Of a stretch of 24,391 nt of DNA, positions 1-9,807 are shown piece by piece (positions within the stretch are counted from its first letter, which is position 1; the number at the start of each line of letters is the position of its first letter). The notes under the pieces are model-generated. The model saw only the letters and a program-made list of their open reading frames with translations, did no database searches and was not told where the DNA came from. The position numbers were made by a program, and so were the translations under genes. Location of the stretch: assembly GCA_036897485.1 (NCBI GenBank), contig JAYMTF010001303.1, positions 1-24,391 on the forward strand, read 5' to 3'. The stretch comes from Pelargonium nanum. Its lineage: Eukaryota; Streptophyta; Magnoliopsida; Geraniales; Geraniaceae.

Positions 1-640
1 TACTCCCATTGGAGTTGCTCTAATATTCAATGGGTTTAATTTTTGGATTTATCTAACATGTGTATCTCATGCATTGAGTAAAAGTTAAGAGACATTGAGA
101 GTTGTGTTTATTGTTTTTATATTATTCATTATTCTTTAAATGTACACACAAAAAACATAAATATAAGTGAACAAATAATTAATAAACACATTGTTTCAGT
201 TACAGAGTTGTTTGTTGAGACTCAGCAATACACAAAAGAAATTTATCTTATTTTATTATTTTAGAAAATGATTTTGCATGATTTACTAGTAACTTAAGGT
301 TGCTTTTTGTGAACTAGAATTTAATTAGAATTCATTATTTGAACTTTGAAGTTTAATGTTGTATTTCAATAATAAATATAATGTTTAGAGAATCATAAAC
401 TTAAAATGACAATCAATTGAAACTCTTTCTTGTAAGATTGTTTAGATTGCTATTGAATTTGACTCAAATTCAAACTCAAATCTTGTAACTATTCAAACAC
501 TTTGTACGACTCAGAAAATATTTTTTAATACAAAAATAATTTTAGTGTTTTTTAATGCAAAATAAGAAAAAATGCAAAATAAGACCATGGAAGTAATTTT
601 CAAGTTGAAAGAAAGTCAAAAAGTTAGTGTGGGACCCCTT
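1..640. other. AT-rich intergenic DNA, no gene seen
   Basis: This stretch is very AT-rich and has frequent stops in all frames. I see no coding exon, RNA gene or clear repeat. It probably belongs to the distal upstream region of whatever gene begins near 860. Confidence 0.6.
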
Positions 641-645
641 GAAAA

Positions 646-740
646 AAAAATTATATATAAACGAATCAATCAAATCTGGGCTAAAAGAAGCCCACTTTTG
701 GGCCTTGTTAATGGGCCGTCTTCTTTGAGCCCAAATTCAT
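646..740 (+). promoter_or_regulatory. Promoter-like patch: TATA-like run and TGGGC/GGCCCA cluster
   Basis: A TATA-like run (ttatatataaacg) near 650-662 is followed by repeated TGGGC, GGCCC and GCCCA motifs between about 678 and 735, some in opposite orientation. In plants such site II motifs are bound by TCP factors and are typical of proximal promoters of housekeeping genes. A purine-rich leader-like stretch and an ATG at 864 follow. That this is an active promoter is inference. Confidence 0.4.
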
Positions 741-863
741 GGACCAAAAACCAATTAAAACTAAAGCTTCCCTCTCATTTGATTCAGTTCCCATTTGCAA
801 CAAATCCCAATTACCAAAACTCTTAGCTCTCTGTTTGTTTCTCGGGAAAATAAGGAAAAGAAA

Positions 864-932
864 ATGAAAGAGAAAGGTACAATCTATGAAGCACAGTACA
901 AACAAAACCAGGCAAGAAAGAAGAGGAAAAGG
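864..932 (+). other. Possible small first coding exon, unassigned
   Basis: An ATG at 864 opens 23 codons that end in a basic run (QARKKRKR), followed directly by an AGG|GTTAAT donor-like site at 932/933. It lies about 130 bases after a TGGGC promoter-like cluster. Basic runs of this kind occur near the N-terminus of clade A PP2Cs, including AHG1, so it could be the start of the phosphatase gene downstream. The match is only compositional and no joining exon with the phosphatase motifs is visible. It could equally start an unrelated short gene. Confidence 0.2.
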
Positions 933-1130
933 TTAATTCTTACTTATGTACTGTAATTTTGTAGTAGTTAAGATATGGTTGTAGAAAATTTAGCTAAACT
1001 AGGATTGACTGAGCTGCTTCCATTTTTGTGATTTATTATTTAGGTTTGATTAATTGTTCTATGGATGCATATGTTACTGAAAATGCTTTGTTGCCTCTAC
1101 TTTCTTGTTGAGTGGACCAAATTGTACTGC

Positions 1131-1238
<108 letters not shown>

Positions 1239-1340
1239 GTGTAATATGACGAAAGCAATTATAGATTCTCGGAGGAAACTCATCAGACAGAAGACATAGT
1301 ACAAGTGTTTTCATTGGGATAAGGTAGAAGATGTTATTAA

Positions 1341-1556
1341 CTGGCTTCGTGCTGTCCGTCTCTCGTTGATGAACTACTTTTGAGCGAGGGTCTCCGAGCT
1401 GCTGCTATGGAACGATCTTGGGGACAACGGGTGCTTACAGATTTGATGTTCTTAAGTGGAAATATGGAGGATTTCAGTGTTGAAGGCGACAAGGCGTGCA
1501 CAACTAAAGTATTTGTTGATTCTTCTTTCACTCAGTTACTAAAGCAAGGCTCATAA
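1341..1556 (+). other. Unassigned open stretch with exon-like composition
   Basis: One plus-strand frame is open for 71 codons from 1341 to the TAA at 1554-1556, and its composition (AAAMERSWGQRV, SGNMEDFSVEGDKA) looks more protein-like than the surrounding DNA. A MED triplet recalls the RxxMED motif of PP2Cs, but the flanking residues and spacing do not fit that family. It has no ATG near its 5' edge, so it would have to be an internal or terminal exon. I do not recognise the product. It could be a gene remnant or chance. Confidence 0.2.
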
Positions 1557-1905
1557 ATGATTCTAGTATCATATTGAAATGTCGGATATACTTTGCTTCA
1601 GAAAGAACTAAACTAAGAGAATAGATATGCTTTCCACATGGTGATATTGATTATAGAGTATTAGAGTTAGGTGCCTCATTATAGATTATTTTTCTGAAAG
1701 TGATCAATTCAAAGTACACAAGCCTTTTGATTTTGTTTTTTCACTTTACGGGTTGTTGTTGTTACTAAAAGTTATATTTTCTCTTGCATTTTTTAGACTA
1801 TTCATGTAGCTGGCTTTAGGATATCGCCAATCTTTACTTAGTGTTCTTAATATAGAATATATTTATGAAAGAAGTGGAGTTCCTTAAGCCTTGGCATTTG
1901 TGGTA

Positions 1906-2035
1906 TAACTATGAGATGGGCTTGTATTAGCATAGATTTTACATTCATATTCGATATTGGGCAAAGAAAAGAAGAAACCAAATAGGTAGACATTGCGGAA
2001 TCGAGATTAACTATGAGATGGGCTTGTATTAGCAT
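1906..2035. repeat. Perfect 28-bp direct repeat, 102 bp apart
   Basis: The same 28 bases, beginning taactatgagatggg and ending tattagcat, occur at 1906-1933 and 2008-2035. The DNA between is not obviously repeated. They may be the ends of a decayed element or a trace of a local duplication. Confidence 0.8.
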
Positions 2036-2259
2036 CTATTGCTAGAGATGATGAGCAATAGATGAACTCATATAACTCATAATGAAAAAAAGGCGTGTTC
2101 TACTCGTAATCATAAACCCTTTCTCAAATTGGTTCTTTCTTTAAGAAGGAACCCGCCTTGGTATCTAAGAAACAATGACCATTTTATTTTTACAAAATCC
2201 ACACAATCCTAGTCCATGTACTGTAATTTGCACATTGGATAGAATCTCTTCATATTCAT

Positions 2260-2454
2260 CTATACATTTAGTAACGTCTGGATCCTAGTTACGGAGTCAA
2301 GGGATGACAACAAAGATCTCGAGAATCTTCCAATAGATGCCTTTCCTAGAATTTCCATTCCATCTTCTGTAATGTATAATGCAGCATTCCCTATAAGTTT
2401 CATATTAGCTATTCGACCCTTCCTTTCTCCAGTAATCGGCCTAATTTGATCCAC
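2260..2454 (-). other. Unassigned minus-strand open stretch, possibly a gene fragment
   Basis: The minus strand is open for about 64 codons with a mixed, soluble-protein-like composition (NAALYITEDGMEILGK, then an amphipathic stretch with FSRSLLSSLDS). It has no real ATG at its 5' edge, so it would be an internal exon or a captured fragment. It lies in the DNA just upstream of the first recognisable PP2C exon and in the opposite orientation. The helical pattern suggests HEAT/ARM-like repeats, but I cannot assign a family. Confidence 0.2.
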
Positions 2455-2777
2455 TTGTTATTGCACTATTCTTTTCTTATACTACTTTGTACCCGTTCAC
2501 GTATAGTTATATGAGTTTGAGTTATGCGTAAGACACGGTTCCTTGTTTTGTGGCCCAAAATAAAAGTATATAGTAATGGATCATTTGAAAATTTCAGTTC
2601 AAGCGTGTTAAATTATGATACGCCGAATACGAACAGAGAGTGCTTACGTTATAGAGTTTGTTTTTACTTTGTTATTTGACACCACGTGTTCAAAACACAT
2701 GCCTAATAATAGTTTTTAAATGCATTTACTTACCTTTTTACACTTACGGGACTTATTATGTCAATGTCGATTTTCAG

Positions 2778-5366
2778 GTGAGTCACTATTGTGCAAAGTG
2801 GCTCCATGAGCTGGTTGCAGAAGAGTGGGAGAGAGGTCGTGAAGAGGAATGGAGTAGGAGGTGGGAAGTTGCCTTATCTGGGGCTTTTGTGATGGCGGAT
2901 AACGCTGTTTGTGATGATACTCTACCACCCTCAGTTGGATCAACGGCTTTGGTAGTGGTTTTGTCAGCGTGCCAGATTATCATTGCCAATTGCTGTGATT
3001 CTAGGGCCGTGCTTTGTCGTGGGACTCAAGCAATCCCTGTGACTATTGACCATAAGGTGTGTCCTCTTTTGCATTTGAGAGTTCACGAGTGTGTAACTGA
3101 TGTTTGAATTAGCCAAGTACATTATAACTTCTAAGTTTTAATTGCTACTCTTTGTCGGTATTGTGTAGATAATAAGAGTACCTATTAGGATCTTATGGAT
3201 ACAAAAAAAGTTCTTTGATATCTGTACATTCAAATGGTTTTATTCGTTTTTAGACGAATATGAGAAATTGAGAACTTAGATGGAAGTTTTCCGAAAATTT
3301 CCTATGAGGAAAATTCATTAATGTTTGTAGCTCATAGAATAATATCCTTTATGAAATGACATAATGCAAGCACGGCTCAAATTGTAACTTCTTAATTAAG
3401 CGAGTCGCGTGTTTCTCTCTGTGCTACGATTGTAATAAATGATGTCATATCCCATGAAAGTTTATTATGCAGCGGGTCAATGTGCATGGACTTCTGCCTT
3501 TCTCTCGCTCTTTACTTCATTTCTGCATTAATGGTTTCCAATAATTGACTTTACTGTGATCTATTATCCAACCAGCATGTTGTAATATGCAGACACTACT
3601 AGACATGTCTTGCATTTTTATCAGCATAAATGCTACTTGTTTAATCAAGAATACGCCTTCGTGTTGTCTCTTTTGTAGTTAGATAGAAAGGATGAAGCTG
3701 ATAGGATTTGTGATGCTGGTGGCAGAGTTCTATTTGTGGGCTGTCTGAGGGTAGATGGTGTTCTTTCTATGACACGATCAATAGGTATATATCTTCTTTA
3801 AAAAATACTTCTTTATTGCATTTTAGTAAATTACTTACTCCTGCCGTCCCAAAATGATTGTCCAGTTTCTTTTGCTTTTTGTCCCAAAATGAGTGTCTTC
3901 ACTGTCTTGTTTTCTTTGTAAGAAGTTAGTTATGCATGAATTACCAAGAGGAAATGTACAACTTTAACCAATTTCTTCTTAATTTTGCTCAAAATAGAAT
4001 CCAAAACACCCATTTTGGGGCAGAGGGGGTATCATTTAATGCACTATCTTATGTGTGGATAAGTATATTTGGCACTTTATGTTAGTAAACTTCTCGACGT
4101 TTTGCTTCATATTGTTTCGTTTCTTCGTAAAAAGAGGCTCTACTTGTATGTTCGTTGATCTTTCGGATGATTAGCATTCTATTATGAGAAACCAGTGTCT
4201 ATTAAATGAAGGCGTTGAAGGTAAATTGTGAAATCAAAGCATCAGTTCATCATATTTTTGGTTGAAAGTGCTTACAGCCTTATAGGCCAACATGCGCGTT
4301 GAATATACCATCATCTGAGAAGATCATTAACTTTGCAAAGTGAAACATGTGTGATTCCTGGCTTAAACAACTGAAAATAGAGAGTTATTTTAGGAAAGAA
4401 CTAACAAATGTTAAGGCATCATTGGCGGTTGCATCACTATCTTAGTTGTTAATTTGGTCATGTAATCAATTCTTCCTCTCCCAGAAACTTGGTAAGGATT
4501 TAGAGAGAAGGCTTGGAGTTTGTTGACGTTTTCACCTTCGAGCATTGTTGGTTAATTGGAAACCCGGCTTGAATATTAGGACATTCAGAACTTAGGTAGC
4601 AACAACACATCAGTTCTTGTTTTTAACGTCTCTCTCAAACTTGACATGCTGAATTTTTTATTTTTTATTTTTTTTAATTTTTTTTACATCAACAATAGCT
4701 AATGTGAAGTAGGCATATATTGGGATCACTCTCTATTGGATCTTGTGGGTTATAGGAGAAACATGTCGTTTGTATTCTTGATTTTGTTAACTCTACACTG
4801 GTCGATTTGATGATGGGTTAAAGTTAAGTAATTCATATGACATCGGCTCTTAATTATGTTCAATTGTTGGCGTTACTTGCAGCTTTTGTTTTGCCAGGGG
4901 ATTGAATCCATCATGTTATTGTTCAGTGTTTTGTAGTTTGATAACTCTGTGCACTTTCCTTTATATAGCGTTAGATTTATTAATTTGTTTTTCTTCGATC
5001 TATGTCTAAATTGCAGGTGATTCAAATTTGAAACCAATGGTTGTTCCAGTGCCCGAAGTTACTTTCATGGCTAGGAGCGAAGAAGACGAGTGCTTGATTA
5101 TGGCAAGCGATGGGCTTTGGGATGTCGTGTCTAACGAGGAGGCCGCACTGTTAGCTCGCAGAACCCTGAGACACCAACGCAAGCTGGCAGCTTCAAATCA
5201 AAGTTCATGTCGTCCAGCACAATATGCTGCACAAGTAGTCCTTGAGAAAGCTCTTCTCGCTGGCAGTTCCGACAACATTGCAGTTATTGTCGTTGACCTG
5301 AAACTCCTGAAGAAGCGACGCCAACTAGCTACCGCTCCCGAAATTAGTTCACTCCCTTCTTCTTGA
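2778..5366 (+). CDS. AHG1-like clade A protein phosphatase 2C, N-terminal half not found
   Basis: Three exons fit the usual clade A PP2C gene structure: 2778-3056 (93 codons), 3679-3784 and 5017-5366, all with GT-AG borders and matching phases, 244 residues in total. The family dephosphorylates Ser/Thr on SnRK2 kinases in abscisic acid signalling. Visible motifs are GSTALVVV, a CDSRAVLCRG block (normally GDSRA), AGGRVL, SMTRSIGD, LKPMV, SDGLWDV and SSDN, so several C-terminal metal-binding Asp are present. AGGRVLFV and LKPMV resemble Arabidopsis AHG1, and the Trp that contacts ABA receptors in HAB1/ABI1 is Val here, as in AHG1. The first exon, expected to carry RxxMED and DGHGG, is not visible upstream. 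The gene is therefore either 5'-truncated or has a first exon more than 2.7 kb away, outside the window. Changes at otherwise conserved Gly/Ala (NCCDS, GCLRV) favour decay. Confidence 0.75.
3838..4029. mobile_element. Stowaway-like MITE in PP2C intron
   Basis: A 192-bp element is flanked by TA dinucleotides (3836-3837 and 4030-4031). The left end CTCCTGCCGTCCCAAAATG and the inverted right end CCCCCTCTGCCCCAAAATG are imperfect terminal inverted repeats of the Stowaway (Tc1/mariner-derived MITE) type. It has no coding capacity. It lies inside the intron between the second and third recognisable PP2C exons. Confidence 0.8.
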
Positions 5367-5811
5367 TGCTGATGTGGAGAAAATCGGTTATGTATATGAT
5401 ATGTTCTATTCAAACTTGTGCTCCTATAGCTGATGAGACATTTTGGTGTGGAGGCAATTATATTATGTATATGGTCGCCAGACTCATGTTCTTATTTAGA
5501 TTGTCTTAGCCGGTAGTTGACAAAGTGTATAACTTTGTCAAACCGAGACTTTATGGTGTCGCTCGCGGTAATTTATAAATGATTTATCGTTAAGATGATC
5601 CATGCAACTTACTTATATCATTGATGAGTTTGAAGATATTAGTCAGTACCGTTACAGAGTCGTAGGAGAGACGGACTATTGTTCTGTTGTCACTTGTATA
5701 GTGGATGTACCACATTTGCAATTTGGTTCGGTCTTTTTCATGTTTGCTTATTGTTGCTACAAGATCATATGACTCACTGTTTTGTGGATAAATTTTGGCA
5801 GGGGAGGATAG

Positions 5812-5954
5812 CTAAAGCTGGCATAAAGTGGGGGATGATGCTGCTTTCACTAATATCTGCCGCGCAATGGATTCTTGTGGAAATGTGCAGAATTGATGCT
5901 GCGAGGAGGTATATCTGTGAAAAGCTCCTCAGGATTAGAAAGCTACGCTCATAG
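5812..5954 (+). other. Unassigned exon-like open stretch ending in a stop
   Basis: After a pyrimidine-poor but plausible acceptor (ttggcag|GGG), one frame runs 47 codons to TAG at 5952-5954. It contains a hydrophobic segment (WGMMLLSLISAAQWILV) followed by a basic C-terminus (KLLRIRKLRS). This would suit the last exon of a small membrane protein or a tail anchor with positive charges. It lies about 450 bases after the PP2C stop. I do not recognise it and have found no upstream exon to join it to, so it may be 3' UTR or a relic. Confidence 0.2.
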
Positions 5955-5989
5955 GTAATTTCTGTATGATTGCATCTCATGCTCACAAG

Positions 5990-6340
5990 TTCGGATTATT
6001 CTCGCGAGCACATTCTGGATGTGGGAAAAGGGGATATTTTTTTCTCCATCAGGTATGGTCCGAGCAGCTAATTCTTTTACGTGGCAATCCTAGCTTCCAC
6101 TTTTGGCAAAAACGGTACCACTGAATCTACTAGCCATTAGATGTCTCTTGCCTGCATTTAGAGCTGGTAGTTCGGGTTTCAGCACATGATACGACATGAA
6201 ACAAGCGTGTTTGGGCTCTCTAAGTTTGTAATCTTCCCATGTTCGAACACACTCATGAATAATCAATGACACGCCACACATGCACACATAGGGGTTATAA
6301 TTGTAAATTAACCCCAAAAGAAGTGCTAGCTAGTCAACAC
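5990..6340. other. Intergenic DNA, no gene seen
   Basis: No coding exon is supported. The segment contains scattered words such as gggtttcagcacatgat and acgacatgaaac that resemble the degenerate repeat just downstream. Confidence 0.4.
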
Positions 6341-6530
6341 ATAGTCATGTAAAATAGGATAAATGTGTGATATTTGATAGTGCTGGGGAGTGTCGTGCAA
6401 AACATGTTAGGTCATGTCTTGTCAACCAACCCATTAAGTTAAATGTATTAAACATGTCATTTCGTGTTGGCCCATATAACACACAGTCAACCTTAACACG
6501 ACACGGACACGACATGTACACACATATTGC
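6340..6530. repeat. Degenerate interspersed repeat rich in cgtgtcgtg / cacgacacg words
   Basis: Plus-strand words gtgtcgtgc and tcgtgttggcccat are answered by acacgacacggacacgac near the other end, giving weak inverted symmetry across about 190 bases. Words of this type are common in dispersed plant repeats. I see no clear terminal repeats or target duplication, so the family is not assigned. Confidence 0.4.
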
Positions 6531-7302
6531 CAACTCTACTTGCATCAGAACTATTGATTCTCGAAAGCTTCAGAATTAATTTTTTCCTTTATTAACAACT
6601 TACAAAAGCATATTACGTATGATCCTAGGAACTCACTTTTGAACCCGCATTCATGTCTTGATAATAGGAACTCAAAGCATAAAAAACTGCACACTTGTGA
6701 TCTCATTGCACGTTCTTGCTTAATGCTCTACAAGTGTTACCAATTACCATCTAATCTCGAATCGAATTTCACTTGTGAATTAATCTCGACGCCAAGATTG
6801 TACCGTACATGACCTTTTCTTTATATTTGGTTCATTTGGCTGGGAAAAGTGGGAACCAAACCATTATGCCATTGCCAAAGAGCTGGTTTTTGGTGATTTG
6901 CTGATGTAATTTGCTATAATATCAGTTCTTATGAATAAGCTGAAATGCATTGCACTTTCTGTGCAGGTGGGATGTGATTCTTATCAACATAGGTGACACT
7001 GATGTGAAAAAAGAATCGCTATCAGTTCCATGAAAAGGAATTTTATTTTTCTTAAAAATGACACCTAAATGATATATATATTCTGAGCCCACTGACTTCT
7101 TTGGCAAAGTTGCAGATGTGACTATACACACAGTTGTGAGAGCTGTAAAAAAAATTGAAATGGTATGTTCTTATCCGAGGTTGTTTGGTAGGTTAGTTGC
7201 AGAAGCGAGGTTTTGATCGAAAAACAACTAACATCAGTTTAGAAACCCGAATTTCGAGTTCTTAGCGAGTTTTACGTGTTTTTATTTGGATATTTTGTTT
7301 CC

Positions 7303-7540
7303 GACATGGTGCTCAAGTGACTGAATAACTTTTCTGCGTCTAGGCTCTTTCTAGGCCTTTTTTTAAGCTTAAAGTCAATTATACTTTTGAGTATGTTCTT
7401 GTTTGACATGGTGCTGATGTGACTGAATAACTTTTGATGTCTACACGTGTTAGCTTGTTACTGGAGCTCTACTTTTGAGCGTCTAGACTGTTCTTACACA
7501 TTTTTCAGCTTAAAGTCGAGATTATTGAATAACTTCTACC
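7303..7540. repeat. Imperfect tandem duplication, about 102-140 bp unit
   Basis: The block gacatggtgct...gtgactgaataactttt at 7303 recurs at 7405, and the following cttaaagtc block recurs at 7368 and 7509. A third, shorter echo (attgaataactt) follows near 7523. The copies have diverged by substitutions and an insertion of about 40 bases. Confidence 0.65.
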
Positions 7541-9600
7541 TTTTACGGGCACTTCAATTAGGTAAATGGCTGTGATGATAGAGGAATGTGAAGAGGAAGA
7601 ATCTCTTATCAAAACACTTTTATCTCTTTTTAACCTCAATCAATCAATTTTCTTTTTTTTTTTTGTTCTTGGTAACAAATGCAGCTCATGTTGAAGATGA
7701 CTGACAAGAGCCATTCATATTATTTGCTAGGTAAAGCTCTTGTGTGTGTCAATCATTGTATGATATATATATATATATATTGTTCTTAATCATTAGTTTT
7801 ACCTCATTTGGTTACTTGTGATTCTATCTTTTGGTTTGTGATAGTTGTGATCTTGTATTCTCCACTCACCAATCCCCTCTTGCCACCACTATAAATTAGG
7901 CTCTTAATTAATAGGAACACTTAAAATTAATTATCAAATTAGTTCTTTTGGATTTGAAAACATTACATAAATGGGTATTTTTTTTATCTTCAAAATAATG
8001 TCTAATTATTTTTTAGTTCTAAATTCTTTTTACGGTTTTCTAACAACTTTATAAGTGATTGACAACTATTATAAAAGTTCAAATAATTCTTCATTATTTA
8101 ATTGGCGACCTTTTTTAACTCTAATTCATTTAGTTAAATAAATAAAGGAAACAATGTGAAATGAAAGTGACACTTGAACACGGCATATTTTGACAAGATA
8201 TGAGTATGATATGAGCCCTAAGAATTGTCACCTCTAACTTAAACAATAAAAAGGGCACAAAAATGGGCAATTCTACTAGGCACTCAATCAATAAAAGCAT
8301 TTGGGTTGAATGTTGTTTGCAAGAATAATTGTACGACACAATTTGATCATGCAAGATTTGGAAATGGCACTTCCAAGTTCCAACAAAATACGTGTTTTAT
8401 CAACTGTGACTTGATAGAGGAACTCCGTTCGCAAACCTCCTCGTAAATGAGAATTCTATACTAACAAACTGATTTGATAAAGCTGCAATATCATTAATAA
8501 TACGATCAAATACACTGATGTCTTCCCCTTCACCTTGAATCACATGAATCACCGGCAAAACACCTGATTCCACCACCCAGCTTAAGGCCTCTAGAAATGT
8601 ATAATGTTAAAACATTGACTCTAAATTTTGAGATCCTATTTCTATCTCACACTCCTATTGGAAGGTGTGCTCAATGCACTAAAAATTAATTTCCCTTGAT
8701 AATTTTCTCCTTCTTTAGAATCTTTATACTTTTAATATCCACGCATGATAGATAGGTGAAAATGTCATAATGGAACAAAGCATATTTCCAAGAATTTCAT
8801 TTTCCTCCATCATCATGCAATCTTCTTATTAGTTTGGTAAATAGAGATTAATTGAGTAAATACTAAGATATAATTTATTAGGTTAAAAGTATAAATTTTT
8901 TTAAATGAACTTTAATGATATGTTCAAATGAAATTTCCTGTCTACAAAGTGACTCAAATCGGAATTTATCGCTAAAAGAAACTGTAGTCGATCTCTTTCA
9001 TTCATATATACCAACTTCCATATCCATTGGCATTCCAATTTGATATTTGGCATACACATATAACAACATAATTTTGGAGATAATAGTGTACAAAGAAGTT
9101 AACTATGTAACCATTTCACTGAAATGAAATATATGATTAAGAGTCCAAGTTGTAAATGACTTTTTGATTGTACACTCATTATAAGTTTGATCCTACAAGT
9201 TGTTGACAATCACTAAAGATATTTCAACATTTTTGTTTGATCACTTGCACCAAAAATCTCAATTTTTATTCATATATATCCCAACTTAGTTATTTTTTCA
9301 GCTTATGAATGATTATTTTGGTAAGACGTGAAGACGATAACTAATGACTATGTTGAAAAGAAAACAATGCTTTGAGATCTAAAACGAACCAAAACGTAGG
9401 TTTTGAAAAATTGTGATGAATTCATTAGTTGAGACATCCTCGACGCTTTTTCTTACTATTATGTATATTGTTTTCTAAACGATTGAACGCTGGTTATGAA
9501 TAACATACTATAGTTGAAGTTGACATGATGTAAATTATTAACAAATCAAACATAATCTATTTTTTGCTCACCAAAACTTAATTACCTCATTGATATTTTA
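7541..9600. other. Gene-poor AT-rich DNA
   Basis: I see no supported gene. A short ATG frame near 7566 (MAVMIEECEEEE) runs into a T-tract, and a small exon-like stretch between a cag at about 7685 and a gtaaag at about 7731 cannot be joined to anything. An (AT)n run lies near 7763-7781. The last few hundred bases are presumably upstream sequence of the AHP gene. Confidence 0.5.
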
Positions 9601-9737
9601 TGGTCACTTTATTTCATTTTCCTGGTAGAATCTTGATAGTCTCTCTAATAGTGAAAATTGTTTTCTCCTTTACACACCAACATGTCCATATACATGCACA
9701 CTCAATCACACACATATCATCTCTAGCTCTTCTCTGC

Positions 9738-9745
9738 TATATAAA
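9738..9745 (+). promoter_or_regulatory. TATA box of the AHP gene
   Basis: TATATAAA lies 63-70 bases upstream of the AHP start codon and is followed by a CT-rich leader (ccctttttctcattccc), a normal arrangement for a plant core promoter with a short 5' UTR. Confidence 0.65.
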
Positions 9746-9807
9746 CCCTTTTTCTCATTCCCATATTTCATATCATCACCTCATTCATTTTGTTCCTTCA
9801 AGTTTCA

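Noticed and set aside
1341-1556. MED triplet as a PP2C RxxMED motif
   Set aside because: The surrounding residues and the spacing to a YG pair do not fit the family, and no DGHGG follows. I kept the stretch only as unassigned.
2131-2153. Short hairpin ggttctttc/gaaggaacc as a terminator or small RNA
   Set aside because: A single 9-bp stem with a mismatch is expected by chance, and no transcript is implied.
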